DNA of 64,000 bases from Sindora glabra (Eukaryota > Streptophyta > Magnoliopsida > Fabales > Fabaceae). The stretch's first letter is position 1; the number at the start of each line of letters is the position of its first letter. Below the pieces are notes generated by a model, which ran no database searches, was not told where the DNA came from, and saw nothing but the letters and a program-made list of their open reading frames with translations. The stretch is from NCBI GenBank assembly GCA_020226215.1, contig CM035232.1, forward strand, positions 54,402,851 through 54,466,850, in the 5' to 3' direction. This document shows, one piece after another, positions 48,721 to 62,890 of this stretch. The translations under genes were made by a program, and so were the position numbers.

Positions 48721-51135
48721 TCTAAGTCAGCTTTAGTTCAAAGTTGCATTGCTAATATGGAAAACCATATTACTCTAAATCTTCATCATGGTGATATTCA
48801 AACCTTCAATGATCTAATCATTAGGGTTACAAAGGTGTCAAGTTCCCTCAAATAGCAAGCCATACAAATGTGATCATATGAAAAGATGAAACAAATAAAG
48901 CACTTAGAGTAGAAAGATTTCAAAGTGGAGAGTTCAATTCATAATTTTAATGAAAGAAAGAGTAAATGATGTTAAACAATGGATTTCATAAACTCCATAT
49001 GTTGTATTTAATGTTTCTTAACTTTTATAAGAATCGAATTTTGGAATACTTAAAAATGAGAACTAGCCATTTTTTTACCATTACTTTACAAAATTTTCAC
49101 ATTAAAGGCCATCCAAAGGCTAACAATCAACTATGAAGCCAACAAATCCTAACATTAACTTTAAAATGTCATAACTATTTTAAGTTCATTTTGAGCAAAT
49201 AATCTATCATTAGAAAGGGATTTAGGTCTACTCATATACTATATAATTTTTGACATATGATCAAAACAATGGGAAAAGGTGGTAAAAGACTAGATGTAAA
49301 AATTAGATTTCTTGACTCAACTTAAAAATTTCATAACTATTTCTATCTTACTTATCTTAAGCAAATGAACTAATTTTCACATGAAAAGGGTTTCAAAATT
49401 AAATCACATATATTTTATGATATATGATCAAAACATTACGTAAATATTAGAAAAAACTAGAATGCAGAAAACTAATTTCTAAACTCAACTTGAAAATTTC
49501 ATAACTCTTTCATATCTTAATCATTTTAAGTAAATGACATATCTATAAAAAGCTATTTAAGTCTATTTTTAAATAAAAAAGTTTCATAATTAAATCATAA
49601 TAATTTATGAGACATGATTAAAGGAGTGACCAAAAATTAAATTTGAAAAGACCAAAACTCATATTTGATTTTTTTTTAAGTGTTTTATAGGTTATTTTGT
49701 AAAAATATAATTGTGAGCTATCTTTTTAAGACATATTGATCAAGTTAGGATTTTAAAAATATTTTTAAATTTTACATCATGAAAGAAGATAATATTTAAT
49801 AGGTAAGTCTAAGCCTAAAAAGAAAAACTACTTCAATGAAATATTTAGGCTTTTCTTAATGCTTTCAAGATTCCAAAACTTCAATCTTCTCATCCTTCAA
49901 TATTTGAATCACATTTTTCTTTACTTTCTTCCTTTTCCTTCTTGAATTAAACATGACAAGATCTTCCATTTTGTTATTTCAATACTAACTTTTATTCTTT
50001 TTATTGGACTTTATTATTGAATATACATAAATTTTACAATCCATATAATTAGTCCCTTAATATATCAAGTTTTTTATGTCCATGATTCATATATAAAATA
50101 TATCACAAATTTTCACAAGAACATATATAATTATCATATCATGTATATGGATCAATCATCACATAGCATGCTTATTTAACTTGTATAAAATATAATAGTT
50201 AAGCACAAAGACATAAAATATTATTATATGTAGTTCTTATTTATCATTATCAAAACACACCATTTAGAACCTTGGGGCTAACATAATAAATTATATTCAA
50301 ATCTTAAGAGAGATAAAATGAAATTCACTCTTAATTCATTTAAAATTTTCTTTTGATCATGTAGAATGTAAGCTATCGAGGAAAGTGACAAAACCATTAG
50401 AGTGCAACATCTTAAAATGAACATGTAGCAACGTTAGCAAAAAGATGAATTGATTCTATTACCAACTTAAAATTCATGGATTTTGATTATTTTGTCAACA
50501 ATAGTTGAGATTCTCATAATTTCATTCAAAGGACACATACAATTAAAGTAAATTATCATAATTACTTTTTTCATTTAATAATGAAGATGATAGGAAGGTG
50601 AGACTTCCCCCATCCTATTAAATATGATGTAAGTAATATTATGGGATTATCAATAGAGATTTATTCAAATATTACTAGTAAACTTAATCGGATTAAGAGA
50701 CAACAATTATACCATTGACATATTAGCATTATTAGTAGATGTCCACTCATATTTCTGATGGGTCCAATTGGGTTAAGAAATAATGACTCAATTGGCCTTT
50801 AAATGATAAGGAATTTCTTAGAGAATGGTTACCTATCAAGCATGATGATGTTGTTACAAGGGATTTAAAATTATGGTCAAACGAAGTAATCTAATCAGAA
50901 TTCTCACAACTAGTTGTATCAACTTAGATTAACAATTACCTTTTTCTATTATTAAATTGTACTTTTGGTGATACTAATAAATTATTTTAATTTTTTATTA
51001 TTAAATTGTTCTTTTTAAGTGACCTTGTTTTATAGTTTTTTTATGTTGTAATAATGTACTTAGAATTTTTTTAAATTAACTCTCTCTGTACAATAATTTG
51101 AGATTATCTTATGTTTCCAATATGGTTAGCATTTG
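48721..51135. repeat. T module, part 1 (unit D)
   Basis: Aligned with 21561-23951; ~170 bp tandem repeats at about 49165-49630. No gene recognised. Confidence 0.5.
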
Positions 51136-51385
51136 TAGGGATCCTAATGGTGCAAGCCTAATAGATCAAGCTAGACCTATTCAGGCCTAATTCATAAAAA
51201 AAAAACCCACACTGCTCGTGGGCTTTGACTTATAAACAAGCTTAACTTATGACCTATGCCAATTTAGTCCACATAAATTGTGCCTATTTAATTTTTACAG
51301 ACCTATTTTTGGCATATTCAGTTTACTAAAAACTCAGGGACCAATCCATCAAGCTCACAGGCCGTTGGCTTGTTTAGCACTCCTA
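51136..51385. mobile_element. hAT-type MITE (unit D)
   Basis: Orthologous to 23952-24207; left flank agcatttg, right flank aacatttg. Confidence 0.65.
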
Positions 51386-51704
51386 AACATTTGTGAATTT
51401 ATACAATTAATTATGTGGTAACATATCCATGAAAACTTATCTATTAGTATGGTAAATTGTTGCAATTTAAAGGAAATTTGTCTTTTTCAGGTTTACAGTA
51501 TGGAGCTTCGGAATAGTATATCATTCAATCCTATCACTACTACCTAGTTTAATTAGGAAACATTTAGAAAGATATGATAAATTAAATTTGAAAATTAAAT
51601 AAAAAATGTCAATGATTGAATTTATGGCATTTGATTTTTTTAATATTTTTGTGACGATGAATCATGATGTAATTGCATAAATCAATAAAAGTTTTTCACA
51701 TTAA

Positions 51705-51832
51705 ACTAGCACAATAGTAACATCGAATGTTATTTTAGAGATTTTATTCTATGTTATATTTAGGGTTCAAATTTAGGATATTGTATATGTGCATTAAGTG
51801 AATTGCCACTACTATTATTAAAAAAATATGTA
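51705..51832 (+). mobile_element. Second SINE-like insert (unit D)
   Basis: Orthologous to 24528-24655; flanks tcacattaa and ttacattaa. Confidence 0.55.
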
Positions 51833-51841
51833 TTACATTAA

Positions 51842-53819
51842 ATAATTTCATATAGAGATCTCCAAATTTATTATGATCAAGAGTTATAAATAAAATTAAA
51901 CTTTAAGATGTAGTTAGAAAAAAATAATAACAAAATTGAAATAAATTATAAGGATCCATTTTTTTCTCTAGAAATATGCACCAATTAATGAGATTAGAAG
52001 ATGTAGATGTTCACTTTCATCTAGAGATTTTTAATTATATTTATCCTTTGTTTAGAATGGTTGAACATAACATTTCATTTTATTTTTAAATGAATTTTTA
52101 TTTAAAATGATGTTTCAAGTAAAAATGAATTATATCATTTTATTTTATTTCATTTATAATTCATGTTTTAATTATAGTTGTACCATTATTAAATCTATTA
52201 AATTTAACAAAAAAATTTTTAGAATTCATTTCTTTTAACTTAAAATACATATTATATACAAACTTTATCCCTTTTCTAATATTGTATTTACAATAATATC
52301 ATAAAAATATATATTTAATTAAATTTCATGTATTTTTTAATATATATTCCAAATAAAATAATTCATTTGTAAATGAATTAAAATTATTATTTTTGATAAA
52401 ATTTCTAGACAACAAAAATTATTTTTATTGAATTGAAATGATTTTGAATCTTAAAAATTGTGATGTGAAATAAAGCCGTAGTTTATTTAAATTATGTGCC
52501 CTAAACTAATCAAGAGATATATATATATTATTAAATAGAAGAGAAATAATAAGTTAAAGTATAATAAAAACATGATGTTTCCTCTTCTAATAATCACGTG
52601 CACTCTATACAATTAGGGTGACAAATAAATGGTTTAATTTGATTTGGATTAGGTCAATAATAGATTAACCCATTTATCCAACTAGCAAATGTTAGCTTTC
52701 ACCATCATTACTCATTTATAATCATAATTGTATTGTATTTATTATTTTATTCTCATTTTTAATAATGAAATTAATAAGAGAGAGAAAGGGATATTAATAC
52801 ATCTTTTATTTATTTTTTATCTATTATCTGAATTTCCTATTTTTAATAACATAATTATTAAGATAGATGAACATTAATATATTTTTTATTTATTTTTTTC
52901 TGATTTCCTTTCTTTATTTCCATATATTTTTCCTTCTTCCTTTCCTAGATCTGCTTGTGAACAATCATCTCCAAGCAAAAATTTATTGTCATTCATCTTA
53001 TTCTTACAAAAAATTAAATAAATAATTAAAAATATAGATTTGGAATTACAATTAAAATTATTCAAAATCAAAATATTCAAAATATAATTTAAAATTGAAA
53101 TCATAATTATTCATAATCTAAATTTTTTTTAACAAAACAACAACATCCTAAGAAATAAAAGAATACAATGTTCTAAGGTGAGAATTCACCATTAACATTC
53201 TCAAAATTCAAAGTAGTTCTTAAAAAATAAAATCTGATCAATGTGAATTTGAAACAGAGATTTAAAGAAGACATATCCGTGCTACTGCTTCTTTATAATC
53301 CTAAATTTATGGCAGTTTCTCTTCTGAAAAATACAAAAATAAAGAAAAACTAATAAAAAAGAAAATGAATTTAATGAAAAATGGGTAAAAAGGTGTCTCT
53401 CGCTTTCTCAACATCTCTTTCTTTCTCTTTACTTAATTATATTATAAAATTACAAACAAAATATTAAATAGAATTCTATCATAAATTATTGCGTAACCAT
53501 AGCCTGGGAATGCCGGTTAGCATTTGCCTGTCCAATTTTGTCCCAATAAAAAAATTTTGTATGAGTTAGAGGTGGGAAACATATGGTTTAAATGAATTTA
53601 GGTCATGAACAAATAAATCATCATTAATTCATTTATCCAATTATATCTTAATTAAAAGTTTTTACATTTGTCATAAATTGAACCATGGCCTATGTATAAA
53701 AGATGGATCTAATCTATTAATTTATCTATTTAATTAACTATAACTAATTTTACATTATTTTATTATATCATTTTTCATCCCCATTAATTTTTTTTAACAC
53801 TATAGCCTCTACTATTACA
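51842..53819. repeat. T module, part 2 (unit D), no gene recognised
   Basis: AT-rich. The 72-codon - strand frame at 52886-53104 is low-complexity (Asn, Ile, Lys) and repeats unchanged at 59493 because the DNA is duplicated. Confidence 0.4.
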
Positions 53820-53828
53820 ATCATTTTA

Positions 53829-54226
53829 GGGCAAAATGCGCATAACCCTCCTAAAGTAAGGGTTTGTGTCAAATCATTTTCTAAACTTTCAAATCTTACA
53901 AATAATTTCTTGAACTTTTTTAAACAATGAAAACTTTAGAGAAATAAACAAAAAATTTACCGTTGCTTTTTCATCACTTAGCGACAATTTATAACTATCA
54001 CTATCATTGTTCTTGCACTTAGCAGTAGCTTAAAAATGGTGGTAAGTGAGAAAATAACGACAGTTTTTAACCGCTGGTAAGTAACACATGATAGCGACGA
54101 CTTTTCTATCTAATTTCTAACTTTCATATTTTAGAAAAGCTCAGGGGAATTATTTATAAGATTTAAAAGTTAAGAAAGATAATTTGATACAAACCCATAC
54201 TTCAGGAGATTATATGTATTTTACCC
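53829..54226. mobile_element. Mutator-type MITE (unit D)
   Basis: Orthologous to 26648-27044, 398 bp, with the same 9 bp flanks atcatttta (53820-53828 and 54227-54235). Confidence 0.85.
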
Positions 54227-54399
54227 ATCATTTTATTACTGGTACTAGTATTAGAAAGCATTATTAAAATTTTTCAAAATCATAGATCCTCTCTTTAAAA
54301 AAAAATTACTATTATTTAATTAATTTTTTACTAAATTTGTTAAACTTATAGTGAAATTCCAACTGAATTTTTAGTTTGTCAAAATCGGCAATGTATACT

Positions 54400-56137
54400 A
54401 ATTTTTACTTAAAATAAATTAAATTGAATCATTGAGAATTTCAAACTTTAAATTTTTTTTATCAAACCAAACTCAGGTCAATATTAATAATAATTTAAGT
54501 CTGAAATTAGCTAAAATATCTTTTTTTTTTAACTGAATCCAAAGGGCTGGAGTCTCGAAAAAAAAACAAATCACAAAAAAAATTAACAAGGAATTATCCT
54601 AATCATAAGGACTCTTAACATACCAATCAATACTAAAATCTTTAATTGTCCAGGTACTTCCAGTAAAATCAGTTTCTCATTTTGTAAAGAGATTCTATAA
54701 TCAAGTTAAAATATCTTCTTATTTTAATTAAATTATATTCAATAACGTTAAAATGTACATCAAAGTGACACCAACCTCTTATTAGATATAACTAAGAATA
54801 AGATATTATTTCATTTTTAAATGAATTTTTTAAATAATATTTACTTTAAGTTAAAAAAAATTCATTTCATTTAACTTTATTTATAATTCCTATTTTAATT
54901 ACATTTATATTATTTTGAAATTCGTCTAATAAAGATCTCATTACAATTTATTTTATTTGAATTAAAATATATATTATTTAAAAAATTATTTTCTTTCTAA
55001 TATTATATTATTTTTATTATTATATTATCAAAAAATTTTAATTGACTTTTATACATTTTTTACATGTTCCAAGTAATAAAATTTATTTACAAATGAATTA
55101 AAATTATTTTTATCAAAATAAAAATCAATTTCTTGAAAATTCCGATGCCAAACGATAACACGAGACAATGCAATTCCAGAAGAGCAGGGAAGGGTAAACG
55201 CGCGAGGCACCCCTAACTTTCCATAATGCACCTGACTGAGTTCATCATGCAACGAACCTGAGGTTCATAGGAAGATGCCTTGATGTTAAAATACAACGAG
55301 ACAATATGCAATTTTGCTACTGAATATTTTGGCTCAAAATCTTGAAATTCATTGAACCATTAGCATCATAAAATTTTAACCTGCGACTAATTATACCTTT
55401 CTCTTAATGACAAATATTTGTTCAAAGTTTTTATTGCTTGGCAGCCACAATATTCCGAGTCAGCCTATAATAAAATATTCTATCTTTGTTTTTTATGTGA
55501 AATAAAATTCACTAAATGAAAAGAGACAGACACATAAAAAAAGTCATAAATTACAAAAAAAATAATATATTTTCATATAATATGAAATCAGTAAATAATT
55601 ATATGTGAAATATTTATAATAGGTTACCAAATGTTGCTACTTCCCATAAGTATATGATAGAAAAACTCAATAAGGATCTAAGATAAAATTCCTCTTTCCT
55701 CACTCCCTGTAGAATACTAATCTCTACTTAACTCATGGATATTTTTGAATTTAATGTACTTTCTTCAAATGTCATGAATACTTTCGAAAGGTTAAGTAAT
55801 TTTTTAGAAGTCACAAAATACCTTCCCCTCCACATAAGACAAGAAATATAAAAATATATAAAAACTTCCTACAAATGATCAGCCTCAAATGTACGAATAT
55901 CATGAATATTGTTGGTTATAGTAACCTCCGTTTCATTCGTAAATATTTCCCCTATCACATTCATTATTTAAGGCCATTAAAACCTAAAATTTATTTATAA
56001 TATAACTGTTGCATATACCTCCATTATAAAATTCTTTGTTTAGAAATTTATATTAAGCGAATAAAATTATGTGTCTCATGAATTTCTTTGCTAATGAATT
56101 GAAAGTTTTAAATGTTTTTAAAAGAAAAATGATTTGA
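54400..56137. repeat. PGR5 E distal 5' flank
   Basis: Aligned with 27216-28996. The CpG-containing block is shortened at gcaccCCTAACTTTCC to cacctgactg. Confidence 0.5.
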
Positions 56138-56270
56138 GCCAACGTCTTTAGTGATGTAATAGCACCTAATACCAACGTATCAATTTTATTCTCCTCACGT
56201 TGTAAATTCAAACCCTCAACTTTATGTATAGATTAAATCAATTATCACCATTCATATAATTAAAAAAAAG
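56138..56270 (+). mobile_element. SINE-like insertion (unit E)
   Basis: Orthologous to 7387-7521 with an A-rich tail before aaaataatttga. Confidence 0.55.
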
Positions 56271-56282
56271 AAAATAATTTGA

Positions 56283-57055
56283 TATTTTAAATAATTAGAT
56301 ATGTAAAATCAGTAAGGCAAAACTAGATAAGCCCATAATTTAAATAGATAAAATTGGACGAGCCTGCATAAGACTGCAAGTAACCTGCATTAATTTTTTT
56401 TCTTTTTGAGGAATAATATAAGTGATTAAACTATTAGATGTACACATAAAAATTAAAAATTGGATTCTAAATGTGGTAGAATGCACCAAACCCTTTTAAA
56501 AAAAATAGATTACGTTGGATTAAAAAAAATTTGATAAGTTGTTATTGGACAATTAGATTTTTTTTAGTTGATTAGTCAAATAAAACTAAAAAATTATATT
56601 AAATTATTAAATATTATATTAAATTAAATTAAAATTTTTTAAATATTTGAATGATTATAAAGTAAAAAACGAAGACCCACAAGCAATCCTACAATCATAC
56701 GAGCTTACTAAAAATAAATTTCACATAGATTGCTTGTAACCATTTAAACTCGCAAAATCCATAAATTTGAGATTCGTTTTACATGTGTAAATGAATTCAT
56801 CCAAATAAAATTTATTCAAATTTTTGTAAAGTTCTCCTTTTTTGGATATAATGCAAAAATTCTCTTCCTTGTCTATTAAAATACAAAGTTTTATACAAAA
56901 ATACTCCTTTTTTTTAATCTAAAATTCATACTCAAGATCTAATGCATATATATTAGGTAGATTACTATTTTTATCATTAAAAAATATAAGAAAAACAAAA
57001 ATTCTCCTACTATTAAAATAAAATAGAATTTTCTTTGATCAGCTTTTCACATTTG
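56283..57055. repeat. PGR5 E proximal upstream region
   Basis: AT-rich non-coding sequence aligned with 14828-15600. Confidence 0.45.
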
Positions 57056-57286
57056 ATCTCGGAATATGACCCACTAGAAATTGAGATTTAGATTTCCTCC
57101 AAAAATGTGGGGACCGTATGCACCAAGATTGTAAAAGTCACATTTGTTCTCTCAAAAACTAAGAATCGAAACTAGCAATTATGTGTGGCTCCAAATGCTT
57201 CAGTGCTCTCTATCACACTACACTCCAAATTGCCAAACCATGGGCTCAAGAACTTACGTCGAAATATCCCCTCTTTCACAAACCAA

Positions 57287-57295
57287 AATATAAAC
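57287..57295 (+). promoter_or_regulatory. PGR5 E TATA box
   Basis: aatataaac 119 bp before the ATG, with the full upstream region preserved, so this truncated copy may still be transcribed. Confidence 0.45.
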
Positions 57296-57413
57296 CCATC
57301 AAAGGCATCAATCTCTAACCTCTAAATAAGCAAAGAAACCAACCTCAAATTATATTTTACTAGAGAAAGAAAGAAAGAAAAGTGTTAAAGTTTGCTTTTT
57401 CACAAAGAAAAAA

Positions 57414-57575
57414 ATGGCTGCTTCAATATCTCTCTCATCTTCCTTCCATGGAAGTTGGGGAACTTCAATTGTCGGCGAAGAATATCGAAGTAATCTTATC
57501 AGAATTCTCACAGCCAGTTGTAGTCAACTTAGATTAACAATTACCTTTTTTATTATTAAATTGTACATTTGGTGA
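57414..57575 (+). pseudogene. PGR5: PGR5 copy E, cut after codon 24 and fused to T repeat
   Basis: The first 24 codons (MAASISLSSSFHGSWGTSIV then GEEY) match PGR5, with Ala3 for Thr. At about 57487 the sequence switches to T-module DNA (cgaagtaatcttatcagaat, as at 23698 and 40110), so the frame continues as RSNLIRILTASCSQ and a hydrophobic stretch and ends at TGA 57573-57575, 53 aa in all. The rest of exon 1, the intron, exon 2 and the 3' flank are absent. The upstream region is intact. It cannot make PGR5; a chimeric peptide carrying part of a transit sequence is conceivable but unsupported. Confidence 0.9.
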
Positions 57576-57740
57576 TACTAATAAATCATTGTAATTTTTT
57601 GTTATTAAATTGTACTTTTTAAGTGACCTCGTTTTATAGTTTTTTTATGTTGTAATAATATACTTAGAATTTTTTTAAATTAACTCTCTCTGTACAATAA
57701 TTTGAGATTATCTTATGTTTCCAATATGGTTAAGCATTTG

Positions 57741-57991
57741 TAGGGATCCTAATGGTGCAAGCCTAAGCAGATCGAGCTAGACCTATTCAGGCCTAATTCA
57801 TAAAAAAAAAACCCATAGTGCTCGTGGGCTTTGACTTATAAACAAGCTTAACTTATGACCTATGCCAATTTAGTCCACATAAATTGTGCCTATTTAATTT
57901 TTACAGACCTATTTTTGGCATATTCAGTTTACTAAAAACTCAGGGACCAATCCATCAAGCTCACAGGCCGTTGGCTTGTTTAGCACTCCTA
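57741..57991. mobile_element. hAT-type MITE (right duplication copy)
   Basis: Orthologous to 23952-24207; left flank agcatttg, right flank aacatttg. Confidence 0.65.
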
Positions 57992-58311
57992 AACATTTGT
58001 GAATTTATACAATTAATTATGTGGTAACATATCCATGAAAACTTATCTATTAGTATGGTAAATTGTTGCAATTTAAAGGAAATTTGTCTTTTTCAGGTTT
58101 ACAGTATGGAGCTTCGGAATAGTATATCATTCAATCCTATCACTACTACCTAGTTTAATTAGGAAACATTTAGAAAGATATGATAAAATTAAATTTGAAA
58201 ATTAAATAAAAAATGTCAATGATTGAATTTATGGCATTTGATTTTTTTAATATTTTTGTGACGATGAATCATGATGTAATTGCATAAATCAATAAAAGTT
58301 TTTCACATTAA

Positions 58312-58439
58312 ACTAGCACAATAGTAACATCGAATGTTATTTTAGAGATTTTATTCTATGTTATATTTAGGGTTCAAATTTAGGATATTGTATATGTGCA
58401 TTAAGTGAATTGCCACTACTATTATTAAAAAAATATGTA
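58312..58439 (+). mobile_element. Second SINE-like insert (right duplication copy)
   Basis: Orthologous to 24528-24655 and 51705-51832; flanks tcacattaa on both sides. Confidence 0.55.
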
Positions 58440-58448
58440 TCACATTAA

Positions 58449-60427
58449 ATAATTTCATATAGAGATCTCCAAATTTATTATGATCAAGAGTTATAAATAA
58501 AATTAAACTTTAAGATGTAGTTAGAAAAAAATAATAACAAAATTGAAATAAATTATAAGGATCCATTTTTTTCTCTAGAAATATGCACCAATTAATGAGA
58601 TTAGAAGATGTAGATGTTCACTTTCATCTAGAGATTTTTAATTATATTTATCCTTTGTTTAGAATGGTTGAACATAACATTTCATTTTATTTTTAAATGA
58701 ATTTTTATTTAAAATGATGTTTCAAGTAAAAATGAATTATATCATTTTATTTTATTTCATTTATAATTCATGTTTTAATTATAGTTGTACCATTATTAAA
58801 TCTATTAAATTTAACAAAAAAATTTTTAGAATTCATTTCTTTTAACTTAAAATACATATTATATACAAACTTTATCCCTTTTCTAATATTGTATTTACAA
58901 TAATATCATAAAAATATATATTTAATTAAATTTCATGTATTTTTTAATATATATTCCAAATAAAATAATTCATTTGTAAATGAATTAAAATTATTATTTT
59001 TGATAAAATTTCTAGACAACAAAAATTATTTTTATTGAATTGAAATGATTTTGAATCTTAAAAATTGTGATGTGAAATAAAGCCGTAGTTTATTTAAATT
59101 ATGTGCCCTAAACTAATCAAGAGATATATATATATTATTAAATAGAAGAGAAATAATAAGTTAAAGTATAATAAAAACATGATGTTTCCTCTTCTAATAA
59201 TCACGTGCACTCTATACAATTAGGGTGACAAATAAATGGTTTAATTTGATTTGGATTAGGTCAATAATAGATTAACCCATTTATCCAACTAGCAAATGTT
59301 AGCTTTCACCATCATTACTCATTTATAATCATAATTGTATTGTATTTATTATTTTATTCTCATTTTTAATAATGAAATTAATAAGAGAGAGAAAGGGATA
59401 TTAATACATCTTTTATTTATTTTTTATCTATTATCTGAATTTCCTATTTTTAATAACATAATTATTAAGATAGATGAACATTAATATATTTTTTATTTAT
59501 TTTTTTCTGATTTCCTTTCTTTATTTCCATATATTTTTCCTTCTTCCTTTCCTAGATCTGCTTGTGAACAATCATCTCCAAGCAAAAATTTATTGTCATT
59601 CATCTTATTCTTACAAAAAATTAAATAAATAATTAAAAATATAGATTTGGAATTACAATTAAAATTATTCAAAATCAAAATATTCAAAATATAATTTAAA
59701 ATTGAAATCATAATTATTCATAATCTAAATTTTTTTTAACAAAACAACAACATCCTAAGAAATAAAAGAATACAATGTTCTAAGGTGAGAATTCACCATT
59801 AACATTCTCAAAATTCAAAGTAGTTCTTAAAAAATAAAATCTGATCAATGTGAATTTGAAACAGAGATTTAAAGAAGACATATCCGTGCTACTGCTTCTT
59901 TATAATCCTAAATTTATGGCAGTTTCTCTTCTGAAAAATACAAAAATAAAGAAAAACTAATAAAAAAGAAAATGAATTTAATGAAAAATGGGTAAAAAGG
60001 TGTCTCTCGCTTTCTCAACATCTCTTTCTTTCTCTTTACTTAATTATATTATAAAAATTACAAACAAAATATTAAATAGAATTCTATCATAAATTATTGC
60101 GTAACCATAGCCTGGGAATGCCGGTTAGCATTTGCCTGTCCAATTTTGTCCCAATAAAAAAATTTTGTATGAGTTAGAGGTGGGAAACATATGGTTTAAA
60201 TGAATTTAGGTCATGAACAAATAAATCATCATTAATTCATTTATCCAATTATATCTTAATTAAAAGTTTTTACATTTGTCATAAATTGAACCATGGCCTA
60301 TGTATAAAAGATGGATCTAATCTATTAATTTATCTATTTAATTAACTATAACTAATTTTACATTATTTTATTATATCATTTTTCATCCCCATTAATTTTT
60401 TTTAACACTATAGCCTCTACTATTACA
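58449..60427. repeat. T module, part 2 (right copy), no gene recognised
   Basis: Nearly identical to 51842-53819. Confidence 0.4.
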
Positions 60428-60436
60428 ATCATTTTA

Positions 60437-60834
60437 GGGCAAAATGCGCATAACCCTCCTAAAGTAAGGGTTTGTGTCAAATCATTTTCTAAACTTTCAA
60501 ATCTTACAAATAATTTCTTGAACTTTTTTAAACAATGAAAACTTTAGAGAAATAAACAAAAAATTTACCGTTGCTTTTTCATCACTTAGCGACAATTTAT
60601 AACTATCACTATCATTGTTCTTGCACTTAGCAGTAGCTTAAAAATGGTGGTAAGTGAGAAAATAACGACAGTTTTTAACCGCTGGTAAGTAACACATGAT
60701 AGCGACGACTTTTCTATCTAATTTCTAACTTTCATATTTTAGAAAAGCTCAGGGGAATTATTTATAAGATTTAAAAGTTAAGAAAGATAATTTGATACAA
60801 ACCCATACTTCAGGAGATTATATGTATTTTACCC
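60437..60834. mobile_element. Mutator-type MITE (right duplication copy)
   Basis: Same element as 53829-54226, shifted by 6608 bp, with the same 9 bp flanks. Confidence 0.85.
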
Positions 60835-61007
60835 ATCATTTTATTACTGGTACTAGTATTAGAAAGCATTATTAAAATTTTTCAAAATCATAGATCCTCT
60901 CTTTAAAAAAAAATTACTATTATTTAATTAATTTTTTACTAAATTTGTTAAACTTATAGTGAAATTCCAACTGAATTTTTAGTTTGTCAAAATCGGCAAT
61001 GTATACT

Positions 61008-62745
61008 AATTTTTACTTAAAATAAATTAAATTGAATCATTGAGAATTTCAAACTTTAAATTTTTTTTATCAAACCAAACTCAGGTCAATATTAATAATA
61101 ATTTAAGTCTGAAATTAGCTAAAATATCTTTTTTTTTTAACTGAATCCAAAGGGCTGGAGTCTCGAAAAAAAAACAAATCACAAAAAAAATTAACAAGGA
61201 ATTATCCTAATCATAAGGACTCTTAACATACCAATCAATACTAAAATCTTTAATTGTCCAGGTACTTCCAGTAAAATCAGTTTCTCATTTTGTAAAGAGA
61301 TTCTATAATCAAGTTAAAATATCTTCTTATTTTAATTAAATTATATTCAATAACGTTAAAATGTACATCAAAGTGACACCAACCTCTTATTAGATATAAC
61401 TAAGAATAAGATATTATTTCATTTTTAAATGAATTTTTTAAATAATATTTACTTTAAGTTAAAAAAAATTCATTTCATTTAACTTTATTTATAATTCCTA
61501 TTTTAATTACATTTATATTATTTTGAAATTCGTCTAATAAAGATCTCATTACAATTTATTTTATTTGAATTAAAATATATATTATTTAAAAAATTATTTT
61601 CTTTCTAATATTATATTATTTTTATTATTATATTATCAAAAAATTTTAATTGACTTTTATACATTTTTTACATGTTCCAAGTAATAAAATTTATTTACAA
61701 ATGAATTAAAATTATTTTTATCAAAATAAAAATCAATTTCTTGAAAATTCCGATGCCAAACGATAACACGAGACAATGCAATTCCAGAAGAGCAGGGAAG
61801 GGTAAACGCGCGAGGCACCCCTAACTTTCCATAATGCACCTGACTGAGTTCATCATGCAACGAACCTGAGGTTCATAGGAAGATGCCTTGATGTTAAAAT
61901 ACAACGAGACAATATGCAATTTTGCTACTGAATATTTTGGCTCAAAATCTTGAAATTCATTGAACCATTAGCATCATAAAATTTTAACCTGCGACTAATT
62001 ATACCTTTCTCTTAATGACAAATATTTGTTCAAAGTTTTTATTGCTTGGCAGCCACAATATTCCGAGTCAGCCTATAATAAAATATTCTATCTTTGTTTT
62101 TTATGTGAAATAAAATTCACTAAATGAAAAGAGACAGACACATAAAAAAAGTCATAAATTACAAAAAAAATAATATATTTTCATATAATATGAAATCAGT
62201 AAATAATTATATGTGAAATATTTATAATAGGTTACCAAATGTTGCTACTTCCCATAAGTATATGATAGAAAAACTCAATAAGGATCTAAGATAAAATTCC
62301 TCTTTCCTCACTCCCTGTAGAATACTAATCTCTACTTAACTCATGGATATTTTTGAATTTAATGTACTTTCTTCAAATGTCATGAATACTTTCGAAAGGT
62401 TAAGTAATTTTTTAGAAGTCACAAAATACCTTCCCCTCCACATAAGACAAGAAATATAAAAATATATAAAAACTTCCTACAAATGATCAGCCTCAAATGT
62501 ACGAATATCATGAATATTGTTGGTTATAGTAACCTCCGTTTCATTCGTAAATATTTCCCCTATCACATTCATTATTTAAGGCCATTAAAACCTAAAATTT
62601 ATTTATAATATAACTGTTGCATATACCTCCATTATAAAATTCTTTGTTTAGAAATTTATATTAAGCGAATAAAATTATGTGTCTCATGAATTTCTTTGCT
62701 AATGAATTGAAAGTTTTAAATGTTTTTAAAAGAAAAATGATTTGA
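61008..62745. repeat. PGR5 F distal 5' flank
   Basis: Nearly identical to 54400-56137. Confidence 0.5.
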
Positions 62746-62878
62746 GCCAACGTCTTTAGTGATGTAATAGCACCTAATACCAACGTATCAATTTTATTCT
62801 CCTCACGTCGTAAATTCAAACCCTCAACTTTATGTATAGATTAAATCAATTATCACCATTCATATAATTAAAAAAAAG
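62746..62878 (+). mobile_element. SINE-like insertion (unit F)
   Basis: Same as 56138-56270, shifted by 6608 bp. Confidence 0.55.
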
Positions 62879-62890
62879 AAAATAATTTGA

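Larger units (their letters stand above)
41646..54399 (+). repeat. Repeat unit D of the PGR5 array (P-R-S-T)
   Basis: PGR5 copy D with a B-like 3' half: same Q deletion, same R insert, full S and T. Its exon 1 matches copy C instead, so the unit is a mosaic. Confidence 0.8.
50880..57486 (+). repeat. 6.6 kb tandem duplication, left copy
   Basis: Paired with 57487-64000 at an offset of 6608 bp. From about 51225 onward the two are almost identical by eye; I noted only a few differences (near 51590, 51834, 53449 and 56209). Confidence 0.9.

Noticed and set aside
52886..53104. 72-aa - strand ORF repeated unchanged at 59493
   Set aside because: Low-complexity Asn/Ile/Lys reading of AT-rich DNA; repeated only because the 6.6 kb segment is duplicated.
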